IMG/VR virus record: IMGVR_UViG_3300044825_001871
Span: 92,236 to 156,235 of that record
Source of the DNA: a virus
Length of the DNA stretch: 64,000 bases
Reading direction: 5' to 3' (one strand)
Below are positions 49,744 through 57,174 of this stretch, one piece after another. The position numbers and the translations under genes were made by a program. The notes under the pieces were generated by a model. The model saw nothing but the letters and a program-made list of their open reading frames with translations, did no database searches and was not told where the DNA came from. Every line of letters starts with the position of its first letter. Position 1 is the stretch's first letter.

Positions 49744-50141
49744 CAACAGTTTTTGTTAATGGTACGTTTGATGTCCTCCATAGAGGACATCTTGAACTTT
49801 TAAGATACGCTAAGTCTTTGGGTGATTATGTTGTTGTTGGTATAGATACGGATTATCGGGTAAAGGAAAAGAAGGGGCAATCTAGACCAATCAATAATGC
49901 TGCAGATAGAGCATTTATGTTAATCAATTTAAAATCAGTTGATGAGGTTAGATTCTTTAGTACTGATAAAGAATTAGAAGATTTGGTAAAATCTGTAAAA
50001 CCTGATATAATGGTCGTTGGTTCTGACTGGAAAGATAAATCTGTAATTGGTTCATACTACGCAGCTAAACTTTTATTTTTTGATAGGATAGATGAATACT
50101 CAACCACAAAAATCATTCAGGGTATTATTGATAGGGGATAG
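49740..50141 (+). CDS. HldE C-domain-like (RfaE2) sugar-phosphate adenylyltransferase
   Basis: 133 residues. Cytidylyltransferase-fold motif VFVNGTFDVLHRGHLELL (HxGH) at about 4-21 and VVGSDWKDKS near 96-105; C-terminal STTKIIQGI as the ISSTxxR-like region. In host HldE this domain adenylates heptose 1-phosphate and is fused after the kinase. Here it is a separate gene placed before the kinase and overlapping it by 50 nt. Confidence 0.85.
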   Translation: MTTVFVNGTFDVLHRGHLELLRYAKSLGDYVVVGIDTDYRVKEKKGQSRPINNAADRAFMLINLKSVDEVRFFSTDKELEDLVKSVKPDIMVVGSDWKDKSVIGSYYAAKLLFFDRIDEYSTTKIIQGIIDRG

Positions 50142-50853
50142 TTGCGTAGATGAATATGTCTATGGTACATGTGATAGATTAAGTCCAGAAGCCCCTGTTC
50201 CAGTTCATCTCTATAAAGAAACAAAAAAATTTATAGGGATGGCACATAATGTATATTTGAATCTTTTATCTTTTGGACTTGATTGTGACTTCCATACGAA
50301 TGATCCAGAAAAACTTATTAAAAGAAGATTCATTGATTTGAAGTCCATGACTCAAATTATGAGACATGATGTAGGAACTCACGTTGAATGTAAACCAGTT
50401 GATTCTTTTCTAGATTATGATGCCATTGTTATATCCGACTATGATAAGGGTCTCATAGATCCAGTTTCAATAAAGAAACTTTGTGAAAATTTTTCTGGAC
50501 CTATTTTTGTTGATAGTAAGAGAAAGGATTTGAGTATCTTTCCAAATGCCATTATAAAGATAAATCAATATGAAGCAGAGCAAGCAAAAATATCAGATTC
50601 TAACAAACTAATTGTTACTCATGGAAAGTCTGGAGCAACTTATGATGGTGTTAGATTTGAGGCACCTCATGTGGATGTATATGACGTAACGGGTGCTGGG
50701 GATATTTTCTTGGCATCTCTTTGTTATTTTTATCTAACTACTAGAGATTTTTATGTGTCGATACCGAAGTGTATAAATTTAGCTACTAAATCGGTTCAGC
50801 ATTTGGGTTCTTATGTTCTTACTGAAGGTGATATAAATGAAGTACGTAATTGA
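50092..50853 (+). CDS. HldE N-domain-like (RfaE1) PfkB carbohydrate kinase
   Basis: 253 residues, shorter than HldE kinase domains (about 310). RLSPEAPVPV (about 24-33) and the catalytic VTGAGDIFLASL (about 208-219) are clear. The usual GGAANVA is changed to IGMAHNVY, so the first sugar-binding Gly pair is altered. It could phosphorylate a heptose 7-phosphate at C1. It overlaps the adenylyltransferase by 50 nt in a different frame and the next gene by 17 nt. Confidence 0.8.
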   Translation: MNTQPQKSFRVLLIGDSCVDEYVYGTCDRLSPEAPVPVHLYKETKKFIGMAHNVYLNLLSFGLDCDFHTNDPEKLIKRRFIDLKSMTQIMRHDVGTHVECKPVDSFLDYDAIVISDYDKGLIDPVSIKKLCENFSGPIFVDSKRKDLSIFPNAIIKINQYEAEQAKISDSNKLIVTHGKSGATYDGVRFEAPHVDVYDVTGAGDIFLASLCYFYLTTRDFYVSIPKCINLATKSVQHLGSYVLTEGDINEVRN

Positions 50854-51151
50854 TATTGATGGGACAATATGTACCATTACCAATGGTAATTATGAACTTG
50901 CCATCCCAATTCAATCTAGAATTGAAAAAATAAATAAGTTATATGATGAAGGAAACCATATAACTTACTCAACCGCGAGAGGTATGGGTAGATTTAAAGA
51001 TTCAAGAATTCTTTCCTATGAGAATTTTTATGATCTTACTTATTCTCAGTTAAAATCTTGGGGATGTAAATTTCACGAACTTCATCTTGGAAAACCCTCT
51101 GGGGATTATTACATTGACGATAAAGGTATGAATTCAAATGACTTCTTCTGA
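50837..51151 (+). CDS. HAD-like phosphatase of surface-glycan type
   Basis: 104 residues. Motif I is VIDIDGTICT (about 4-13), motif II is the Thr/Ser region YSTARGMG, and acidic motif III is YIDDKGM near 93. Small HAD proteins of this type occur in capsule and heptose clusters. It may dephosphorylate a sugar phosphate. Overlaps both neighbours. Confidence 0.8.
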   Translation: MKYVIDIDGTICTITNGNYELAIPIQSRIEKINKLYDEGNHITYSTARGMGRFKDSRILSYENFYDLTYSQLKSWGCKFHELHLGKPSGDYYIDDKGMNSNDFF

Positions 51152-51494
51152 AATTAAATTTGTCCCTAAAGGATGGGGATTTGAGAAATGGATTGTAAAC
51201 TCTGAAAAATACTGCGGTAAACTTCTTTATCTTGTGAAGGGTAAAAAATGTTCGTGGCATTATCATGCTCTAAAAGACGAGACATTTTTTGTTCAATCTG
51301 GTAAAATAATACTATATCATAGTTTTGGTGATAATATTGAACTAGCAGAAAAAAAAGTTCTTAGTAGAGGAGAAAAATTTCATATACCAATTGGACTAAG
51401 GCATAGAATGTATGCCTTAGAAGATACTGAATTATTTGAATTTTCGACAGAACACTTTGATAGTGATAGTATTAGAATTCTCAATGGCGATTAA
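51138..51494 (+). CDS. Cupin-domain protein (sugar isomerase type)
   Basis: 118 residues. Begins with PKGWGFEKWIVNSEKYCGKL, then metal-binding SWHYHALKDETFFV (HxH...E) and HIPIGLRHRM (His). It resembles the small mannose-6-phosphate isomerase type II cupins. The substrate is unknown; its place in the operon suggests a sugar phosphate or nucleotide sugar. Confidence 0.82.
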   Translation: MTSSEIKFVPKGWGFEKWIVNSEKYCGKLLYLVKGKKCSWHYHALKDETFFVQSGKIILYHSFGDNIELAEKKVLSRGEKFHIPIGLRHRMYALEDTELFEFSTEHFDSDSIRILNGD

Positions 51495-52296
51495 TCAAAT
51501 GGATAAAAACAAATCAGCGTATAAGTTACGAAATATCGGTCCCATATATTATCTCAATCTGGATAGTCAACCAGAAAGAAGGGAATATATGGAGCAGCAA
51601 TTTGATTATTGGCAAATTGAAAATTATACTCGTATTTCTGCTTATGATGGTAGAGATGATGATCTAAGTGATATTATTCGAGGAAGATATCCTGAGACAA
51701 TGAGCTCAGGTGAAATTGGTTGCGTTACTTCTCACCTTAAAGCAATTAAACATTGGTATGAAACTTCGGATTCTCCTTATGCGATTATTATGGAGGATGA
51801 TTGTAATCTTGACCTAGTTAAATATTGGAATTTTACTTGGGATGATTTTTACTGCCGCATTCCTTATGATTGGGATGTCGTTCAGATTGCTATTATTTGT
51901 ACGGGAGACCTTCACGTAATCCTTCATAAAAGATTCGTAAATGACTTTTCAACTGCCTGTTATATGATAACCAGGCATCATGCTGAAAAACTTTTAAGAT
52001 TTCATACGAAGGGCGATAAGTATAAGTTAGACAATGGGGTTAAACCTAGACCCGTTGCCGATGACTTGATTTATAATTCTGCTAATACTTATAGTATTCC
52101 TTTGCTTTTCTATAAAATAGAACTTGGATCTACTATACATCCAGAACATATTGAGACCTTTCATAGGGGAAATTATAATGGTCTTTTAGATTTTTGGAGC
52201 CAAAGAGGTTCCGATTTGACTATCGAAACTCTTATGAATTATGATCCATATCTTGGTAGAGTGATTGAGAATTCCTCTGTTCAACAAAGCACTTGA
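51484..52296 (+). CDS. GT25-like LPS glycosyltransferase
   Basis: 270 residues from the ATG at 51484. IYYLNLDSQPERREYM (about 17-32), SSGEIGCVTSHLKAI (about 73-87) and AIIMEDDCNLD (about 100-110) are GT25 features. It is the last gene of the glycan operon. Sixteen codons upstream in frame lie inside the cupin gene and are unlikely to be used. Confidence 0.85.
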   Translation: MAINQMDKNKSAYKLRNIGPIYYLNLDSQPERREYMEQQFDYWQIENYTRISAYDGRDDDLSDIIRGRYPETMSSGEIGCVTSHLKAIKHWYETSDSPYAIIMEDDCNLDLVKYWNFTWDDFYCRIPYDWDVVQIAIICTGDLHVILHKRFVNDFSTACYMITRHHAEKLLRFHTKGDKYKLDNGVKPRPVADDLIYNSANTYSIPLLFYKIELGSTIHPEHIETFHRGNYNGLLDFWSQRGSDLTIETLMNYDPYLGRVIENSSVQQST

Positions 52297-52321
52297 CTGA
52301 TCCCAGAGAAAGTGTTAAGAT
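52293..52321 (+). promoter_or_regulatory. Sigma70-type promoter of the porin gene
   Basis: TTGACT (52293-52298), 17-nt spacer, TAAGAT (52316-52321). The -35 starts inside the stop region of the preceding gene. The leader is about 70 nt. No dyad is evident. Confidence 0.7.
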
Positions 52322-52395
52322 AAATACCGTGATGTGACAATGCCGCAATTACTTGCAAAGTTACATAATGTCCTATAGAACAAAAACAAATTTTT

Positions 52396-53862
52396 ATGAA
52401 ACTCAAACAACTGATGCTTGCACCTGTTGCTCTGGGAATGGTTGCTCCTGTTGCTGCAAATGCTGCAGACCTCAATATGGCAGCAGTCAACCAATACTCT
52501 TCTGAGCAGGTTACAAGCGTCTCACAACTGTCTGATGTTCAACCCACCGATTGGGCTTATCAGGCACTCAGCAACCTTGTAGAGCGTTATGGTTGCGTTG
52601 CTGGTTATCCCAACGGCACCTATGGTGGCGGTAAAGCAATGACTCGCTTTGAAGCAGCAGCACTTCTAAATGCTTGCCTGGATCGTGTAACTGAAAACAC
52701 TGATGAACTCAAGCGTCTTGCTGATGAGTTCCGCAATGAACTGACTGTAATTCAAGGTTCTGTTTCTAAACTGGAAACTCAGGTTGGTCAACTGGAAGCA
52801 ACCCAGTTCTCTACCACTACCAAACTCCGTGGTGAAGCAAACTTCGTTCTTGGTGGTGTTCCTGGTTATGATACCAAAGGTGGTGATGTAACTCACGCTG
52901 CATTTAACTACGATCTGCGTTTGAACCTGGATACTTCGTTCACTGGTAAGGATCTACTCAAGACCCGTTTGCGTTCTGCTAACTTCAGCAGTGATCCTTT
53001 TGGTTCCAGTTCTTCTCTGTTCAAACTGGATAAAGCAGACAACACTTCCAGTGAAGTTGGCAACAATGTAGTTATTGATCGTCTGTACTATTCATTCCCT
53101 GTGTTCAACGGAAGCACTACTTTGACTGCTGGTGCAGCAGTTCGTAACACTGAGATTGCCTGGATGCCTTCTGCATATAAGTCTGGTATTCTTGACTTCT
53201 TTGCTGTTGCTGGTACTCCTGGTGTTTATAACAAGGCAACTGGTGCTGGTTTTGGTGTTCAGTATGGTAAAAAAGGTATTGTTGCTGGTGTAAACTATGT
53301 TGCACAAGCAGGTCAAGATAGCACTCGTGGTGAGTTTGATGAGACTGGTGCTCTGAATACTCTCGCACAAATTGGTTATCGTGGTACTAACTGGGGTGCT
53401 GCATTTGGTTATCGTTATGGTACTGAAGGCACCCGTGTTCGTACTTATAACGGTTTTGATGGTGCTTCCGGTACTCTGGTTCCTGGGCAAACCTCTAACG
53501 GTTATGCTCTGAACGCATACTGGCAACCTAAGAAGTCTGGTATTGTTCCTTCTGTCTCCGCAGGTTATGGTTGGAACACTGTAAGTGGTACTCCTAGTGC
53601 TGCTACCGATAGTCAGTCTTGGTTTGCTGGTCTTCAGTGGGAAGACGTGTTTGTTGGCGGTAACTCTGCTGGTGTTGCTATCGGTCAAGCACCTACTGGT
53701 GAGAACCTTGAAAAGGCAACGATGCTTGAAATCTTCTATAAGTATCAAGTATCTGACAACATCAGCATCACTCCCGCTATCTTCTATGCTAGCGATAATC
53801 AGCGTCTTGCTGATAACTCCTCTAATTTTGGTGGTGTAATTCAAACTACCTTCAAGTTCTGA
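52396..53862 (+). CDS. Cyanobacterial-type outer-membrane porin (SLH plus OprB-like barrel)
   Basis: 488 residues. The signal peptide ends near ANAAD (about 22-24). An SLH domain follows (LSDVQPTDWAYQALSNLVER at about 46-65, GYPNGTYGGGKAMTRFEAAA), then a coiled coil (about 100-135, LKRLADEFRNELTVIQGSV), then a beta-barrel ending in aromatic TTFKF. This is the architecture of host cyanobacterial major porins, which also mediate iron or solute uptake. GC content and codon use are higher than the glycan genes, pointing to host origin. A strong terminator follows. Confidence 0.93.
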   Translation: MKLKQLMLAPVALGMVAPVAANAADLNMAAVNQYSSEQVTSVSQLSDVQPTDWAYQALSNLVERYGCVAGYPNGTYGGGKAMTRFEAAALLNACLDRVTENTDELKRLADEFRNELTVIQGSVSKLETQVGQLEATQFSTTTKLRGEANFVLGGVPGYDTKGGDVTHAAFNYDLRLNLDTSFTGKDLLKTRLRSANFSSDPFGSSSSLFKLDKADNTSSEVGNNVVIDRLYYSFPVFNGSTTLTAGAAVRNTEIAWMPSAYKSGILDFFAVAGTPGVYNKATGAGFGVQYGKKGIVAGVNYVAQAGQDSTRGEFDETGALNTLAQIGYRGTNWGAAFGYRYGTEGTRVRTYNGFDGASGTLVPGQTSNGYALNAYWQPKKSGIVPSVSAGYGWNTVSGTPSAATDSQSWFAGLQWEDVFVGGNSAGVAIGQAPTGENLEKATMLEIFYKYQVSDNISITPAIFYASDNQRLADNSSNFGGVIQTTFKF

Positions 53863-53884
53863 TAAACTACTCATAACTTGAGTG

Positions 53885-53913
53885 AAACCACTCCTTTTTG
53901 GAGTGGTTTTTTA
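53885..53913 (+). terminator. Rho-independent terminator after the porin
   Basis: 10-bp perfect stem AAACCACTCC-ttttt-GGAGTGGTTT (53885-53909) followed by TTTATT. Confidence 0.92.
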
Positions 53914-53928
53914 TTGGTTAATCAAAAC

Positions 53929-53970
53929 CTTAACCAAACCTTAGTGGACTTTAAGATTGTCTTCTAGTAT
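53929..53970 (+). promoter_or_regulatory. Pho-box-like promoter of pstS
   Basis: CTTAACC (53929-53935) and CTTAGTG (53940-53946) are spaced by 11 bp, with a third related block ACTTTAAG (53948-53955), and TAGTAT (53965-53970) as -10. No -35 box is present. Direct repeats of CTTAACC type at 11-bp spacing are the form of cyanobacterial PhoB/SphR sites. Confidence 0.6.
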
Positions 53971-54010
53971 CATTACTTACGAAGTCAATTCACTTCTAAA
54001 CAAACTTTTT

Positions 54011-54973
54011 ATGAAACTCAAAAACTTTATTGCTATTGGTCTGGTTGCTGCTCCTGCCGCTACTCTTGCCGGATCTACTTTGAATGGTGCTGGTGCTACC
54101 TTCCCTGCACCAATTTATCAACGATGGTTCCAAGATTATGCACGAACTTCTGGGAGTAGGGTTAATTATCAGTCCGTTGGTTCTGGTGCTGGTGTTCGCC
54201 AATTCATTGCGGGAACGGTTGATTTCGCCGCAAGTGACGAACCAATCAAACCCGCAGAAGCGGTAAAGGTAAAGCGTGGTGTTGTTCAAATTCCGATGGT
54301 GGGTGGAACGATTGCTGTTGCTTACAATAAACCTGGATGTAAACTGAAACTGACTCAGAAGCAGACTGTTGATGTCTTCTCTGGACGTATTAAGGATTGG
54401 AAGGCACTTGGTTGTGCTGCTGGTCCCGTGACTGTGGTTCACCGTTCTGATGGTTCTGGAACTACTTTCGCATTCACTAACTCTCTAGATGCATTTGGTG
54501 GTTGGGCTCCTGGTGTCGGCAAGGCAGTCAAATGGCCTACTGGTGTTGGTTCAAAAGGTAACGAAGGTGTTTCTGGAACTATCAAGAACACTGCTGGTGC
54601 GATTGGTTATGTGAACACTGGATTTGTTCGTGCTAATAAGCTCCAAGCCGCTGTACTTCAAAACAAGGCAGGTAAGTTCGTTGGACCTTCTGCTGCAACT
54701 GGTTCCGCTGCTCTAAATGGTATTACTTTGGACTCTAACCTTGCTGGTGAAAATCCCAATCCTGCAGGTGTAAATGCTTATCCTATTTCTACTCTGACTT
54801 GGATTCTTGCATATAAGAAAGGTAATGGTGCAAAAACAGATGATATTCGTGCCGCTATTAATTATGCTCTGAGCACTAATGCACAATCTATTGCTGATGA
54901 TCTTGGATATGTTCCTCTTTCTGGAAGTATCCTAAACAAAGCACGTCTCGCCGTTGGACGTATTGGTAAATAA
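54011..54973 (+). CDS. pstS: Phosphate ABC transporter substrate-binding protein
   Basis: 320 residues from the ATG at 54011 (MKLKNFIAIGLVAAPAATLAG), which gives a signal peptide. Phosphate-binding blocks: GAGATFPAPIYQRW, DFAASDEP and RSDGSGTTFAF. PstS captures phosphate in the periplasm for the host Pst transporter. It is a common cyanophage gene, here with a Pho-box-like promoter. Confidence 0.95.
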   Translation: MKLKNFIAIGLVAAPAATLAGSTLNGAGATFPAPIYQRWFQDYARTSGSRVNYQSVGSGAGVRQFIAGTVDFAASDEPIKPAEAVKVKRGVVQIPMVGGTIAVAYNKPGCKLKLTQKQTVDVFSGRIKDWKALGCAAGPVTVVHRSDGSGTTFAFTNSLDAFGGWAPGVGKAVKWPTGVGSKGNEGVSGTIKNTAGAIGYVNTGFVRANKLQAAVLQNKAGKFVGPSAATGSAALNGITLDSNLAGENPNPAGVNAYPISTLTWILAYKKGNGAKTDDIRAAINYALSTNAQSIADDLGYVPLSGSILNKARLAVGRIGK

Positions 54974-55009
54974 TGTAGGCATTTATACTTACTAAAGTCA
55001 GCATTTTCT

Positions 55010-55039
55010 AACAAGGGTGGGTTTCCCCCCTTGTTTTTT
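55010..55039 (+). terminator. Rho-independent terminator after pstS
   Basis: Stem AACAAGGG / CCCTTGTT (55010-55017 and 55028-55035) and a T-run. Confidence 0.88.
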
Positions 55040-55059
55040 CTTTAGATTTGCTATATAAT
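55031..55059 (+). promoter_or_regulatory. Promoter of the hli genes
   Basis: TTGTTT (55031-55036), 17-nt spacer, TATAAT (55054-55059). The -35 overlaps the pstS terminator right arm and T-run. Confidence 0.6.
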
Positions 55060-55085
55060 TGTGTTGTAAATCTTTACAAAAGAGA

Positions 55086-55295
55086 ATGACTGTAACAACC
55101 AATGAGCGTGGTCAAATGAATATGTTTGCTAAAGAACCCTCAATGTATATGACAAAAGAAGATCTTGAGCGTTATGGTATCGAACCCTATGCTGAGAAAG
55201 CGGAGAAAATGAATGGACGCTGGGCAATGGTCGGCTTTGTTGCTGGCATCGTTTCTTATGCTATCACTGGCAACTTCTTCTTCGGTATCATCTGA
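55086..55295 (+). CDS. hli: High-light-inducible protein
   Basis: 69 residues from the ATG at 55086. The chlorophyll-binding helix reads AEKMNGRWAMVGFVAGIVSY (E-x-x-N-G-R-x-A-M). It would bind chlorophyll or carotenoid in the thylakoid and protect photosystem II during infection. A start nine codons upstream lacks a ribosome site. Confidence 0.94.
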   Translation: MTVTTNERGQMNMFAKEPSMYMTKEDLERYGIEPYAEKAEKMNGRWAMVGFVAGIVSYAITGNFFFGII

Positions 55296-55381
55296 TGATT
55301 GAACTAATTTTCACTACTACTTCAGTTGCATTTCTAGTTCTTTTGAGTTATTCTGTAGAGAAAGTTTGCGAAACTTACTAA
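55295..55381 (+). CDS. 28-residue membrane peptide
   Basis: MIELIFTTTSVAFLVLLSYS and eight more residues: one membrane helix. Its start overlaps the hli stop by 1 nt and its stop overlaps the next start by 1 nt, which supports coupled translation. Confidence 0.5.
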   Translation: MIELIFTTTSVAFLVLLSYSVEKVCETY

Positions 55382-55656
55382 TGAGTGCTGATATGCTTGG
55401 GCAACTTGGAGTTGCCCTCCAAAAACTTAACTGGGATCGTAATGATGAACTGTTGGTTGAAATTGGAGGTGTGGCGGTAACAGGAACTTCTACACATCCA
55501 GATGCAAATCCAAAATGGGCAAAACCATTTGGAACTGTAACTTATCAGAACGATGCTTTTATTGTTATTAAAAATAAAAGTCGTTCTCCAAAACAGACAT
55601 CTAATCCAAATCCAGAACTTAAACAAAAACATTTGTATCAAGGAGAAAAACAATGA
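55381..55656 (+). CDS. Conserved hypothetical protein
   Basis: 91 residues from the ATG at 55381 (MSADMLGQLGVAL). Blocks LNWDRNDELLVEIGGVAVTG and AKPFGTVTYQNDAFIVI suggest a small beta-rich domain, with a Lys/Pro/Asn-rich tail. Overlaps the second hli gene by 4 nt. Confidence 0.7.
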   Translation: MSADMLGQLGVALQKLNWDRNDELLVEIGGVAVTGTSTHPDANPKWAKPFGTVTYQNDAFIVIKNKSRSPKQTSNPNPELKQKHLYQGEKQ

Positions 55657-55772
55657 ACAAAATTTTTACTGAAAAAGCGGAACGTATTAACGGTTGGGCT
55701 GCAATGATTGGATTTATTGCTGCTACCGGTTCTTACCTTGTTACCGGACAAATTATTCCTGGTGTATTTTGA
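55653..55772 (+). CDS. hli: Short high-light-inducible protein
   Basis: 39 residues. EKAERINGWAAMIGFIAATG keeps the E-x-x-N-G-x-x-A-M-I-G chlorophyll-binding core with Arg replaced by Trp. AAGGAG lies 7 nt before the ATG. A minimal Hli variant with almost no N-terminal extension. Confidence 0.88.
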   Translation: MNKIFTEKAERINGWAAMIGFIAATGSYLVTGQIIPGVF

Positions 55773-55783
55773 TGGAGGTTAAA

Positions 55784-56311
55784 ATGCGTAAAGAACAGTA
55801 TCAAGTTCCTCAAGTACAATTTGTATTTCGTGAAAAAGGTGAATTTGTAACTCGTACAACTGCAGATCTGTTCGATGGAAAGCGTGTGGTCGTATTTAGT
55901 TTGCCTGGTGCTTTCACTCCTACTTGCAGTGCCTATCAGTTACCTGGATTCGAAGAGAAATACGACGACTTTATTAGTCTTGGCATCGACGATATTTACT
56001 GCATCTCTGTTAATGATGGGTTTGTGATGAATGCCTGGGCACAAGACCAGAACATTGAAAAAGTAAAACTCATTCCAGACGGCAATGCTTACTTCACACG
56101 TTCTATGGGAATGCTTGTCAATAAGTCTAACCTTGGTTTCGGTGATCGCTCTTGGCGTTATGCTGCAATCGTGGATAATGGAATCATCGAGAAACTTTTC
56201 ATTGAGGCAGGTCAGCGCGACAATGCCGACACAGATCCTTATGAAGTATCGACACCTGAAAATGTCTATACTTATGTCAAATCTACAATTCTTGAAGAAG
56301 AATTTGTTTGA
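55784..56311 (+). CDS. Peroxiredoxin (Prx5-like)
   Basis: 175 residues from the ATG at 55784, preceded by GGAGG. VVVFSLPGAFTPTCSAYQLP (about 38-57) carries the peroxidatic Cys in PTCS; a GFEEKYDDF helix follows. It reduces hydrogen peroxide or lipid peroxides, fitting the neighbouring photoprotection genes. A longer in-frame extension upstream overlaps hli and is unlikely. Confidence 0.88.
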   Translation: MRKEQYQVPQVQFVFREKGEFVTRTTADLFDGKRVVVFSLPGAFTPTCSAYQLPGFEEKYDDFISLGIDDIYCISVNDGFVMNAWAQDQNIEKVKLIPDGNAYFTRSMGMLVNKSNLGFGDRSWRYAAIVDNGIIEKLFIEAGQRDNADTDPYEVSTPENVYTYVKSTILEEEFV

Positions 56312-56334
56312 TATTTAAATTTAAATAAACAAAG

Positions 56335-56360
56335 AAGCGTCCAAAAGGACGCTTTTTTTA
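56335..56360 (+). terminator. Terminator fused to a late promoter
   Basis: Perfect stem AAGCGTCC-aaaa-GGACGCTT (56335-56354) and a T-run that runs into TATAAATA. Confidence 0.9.
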
Positions 56361-56366
56361 TAAATA
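56359..56366 (+). promoter_or_regulatory. T4-type late promoter TATAAATA
   Basis: An exact octamer 24 nt before the C39-like peptidase gene; places the lysis block under late control. Confidence 0.8.
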
Positions 56367-56390
56367 TCTTCAGTGTTTAAGTAATATTCA

Positions 56391-57062
56391 ATGACTCTAG
56401 ATCTTCATAACTTTTTCAAATTTTATGATGATAGTAATGTGAATCATGTAGCAGCAGTTCAATGGTTAGAAGATAATCTACCTGCCGAATTTATGGATGA
56501 CTCAGAGACTGAGTGGGTTGGTATTTTTAGAACAAAACCACCAACTCCAGAAGTTCTTGCAGTTCCTTATTTCAACCAAGTAGACAATTACAGAGATGCA
56601 CATAGAACTTGCAACTCTTCATCGTGTGCTATGTGCCTTGCTTTCCTCAAGCCAGGAAGCATCAAAGGTGATGATGAATACGTTAAAAAAGTATTCGCAA
56701 TTGGTGATACGACTGATCACTCCGTACAGACAAAAGTTCTTGCTGGTTATGGAGTTAAGTCTCATTTTAGTTACAATCTTTCTTTTGCTGATATTGATAA
56801 AAGCCTTGATGCTGGGAAACCTGTCGTTATTGGTATTCTCCACCGCGGCTCTTTATCTAATCCTACTGGTGGCCACATGTGTGTAGTTATCGGCAAAACT
56901 CCAGATGGAAAGGGATATTTTGTTAACGATCCATATGGATCTTTAAATGATAATTATACTGGTCCTGTGACTAACGGTAAGAAAACTATTTACACTAAAG
57001 CAGTTCTTAAGCACCGTTGGTGTCCAGGAGGCAATGATGGGTGGGGAAGAATCTTCGATTAA
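56391..57062 (+). CDS. C39-like cysteine peptidase with lysis-type N-terminal module
   Basis: 223 residues. Residues 4-32 (DLHNFFKFYDD..., VQWLEDNLP) are the same module found at the start of the lysozyme at 57161. The C39/papain-like domain (about 60-215) has PYFNQVDNYRDA, the probable nucleophile Cys in RTCNSSSCAM, the His in TGGHMCVVIG and NDPYGS. Likely cleaves peptide bonds in peptidoglycan. No signal peptide; a holin would be needed if it acts from inside. Confidence 0.82.
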   Translation: MTLDLHNFFKFYDDSNVNHVAAVQWLEDNLPAEFMDDSETEWVGIFRTKPPTPEVLAVPYFNQVDNYRDAHRTCNSSSCAMCLAFLKPGSIKGDDEYVKKVFAIGDTTDHSVQTKVLAGYGVKSHFSYNLSFADIDKSLDAGKPVVIGILHRGSLSNPTGGHMCVVIGKTPDGKGYFVNDPYGSLNDNYTGPVTNGKKTIYTKAVLKHRWCPGGNDGWGRIFD

Positions 57063-57174
57063 TTTTAAAAGAAAGATGCTTAAAGTAATTAAGGATCTTA
57101 CAAATAACGGAAAACATAAAGAAGCAAACGAACTTTATCAAAAGTATTTCGGAGGAAAACATGGCAAGAATTGA
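57034..57174 (+). CDS. Small hypothetical protein between the two wall enzymes
   Basis: 46 residues, MMGGEESSINFKRKMLKVIK..., basic and helical. GGAGG lies 3-6 nt before its tandem ATG codons. It overlaps the preceding gene by 29 nt and the following by 14 nt. Confidence 0.5.
   Translation: MMGGEESSINFKRKMLKVIKDLTNNGKHKEANELYQKYFGGKHGKN

Noticed and set aside
53092-53874. Long minus-strand open frame (260 codons) opposite the porin
   Set aside because: The porin has signal peptide, SLH domain and barrel on the + strand; the antisense frame is low-complexity Thr/Ser from reversed codons.
52396-54973. Porin and pstS as evidence of bacterial contamination or a host genome
   Set aside because: They are flanked on both sides by phage glycan, hli, lysis and psbA genes in one continuous layout.
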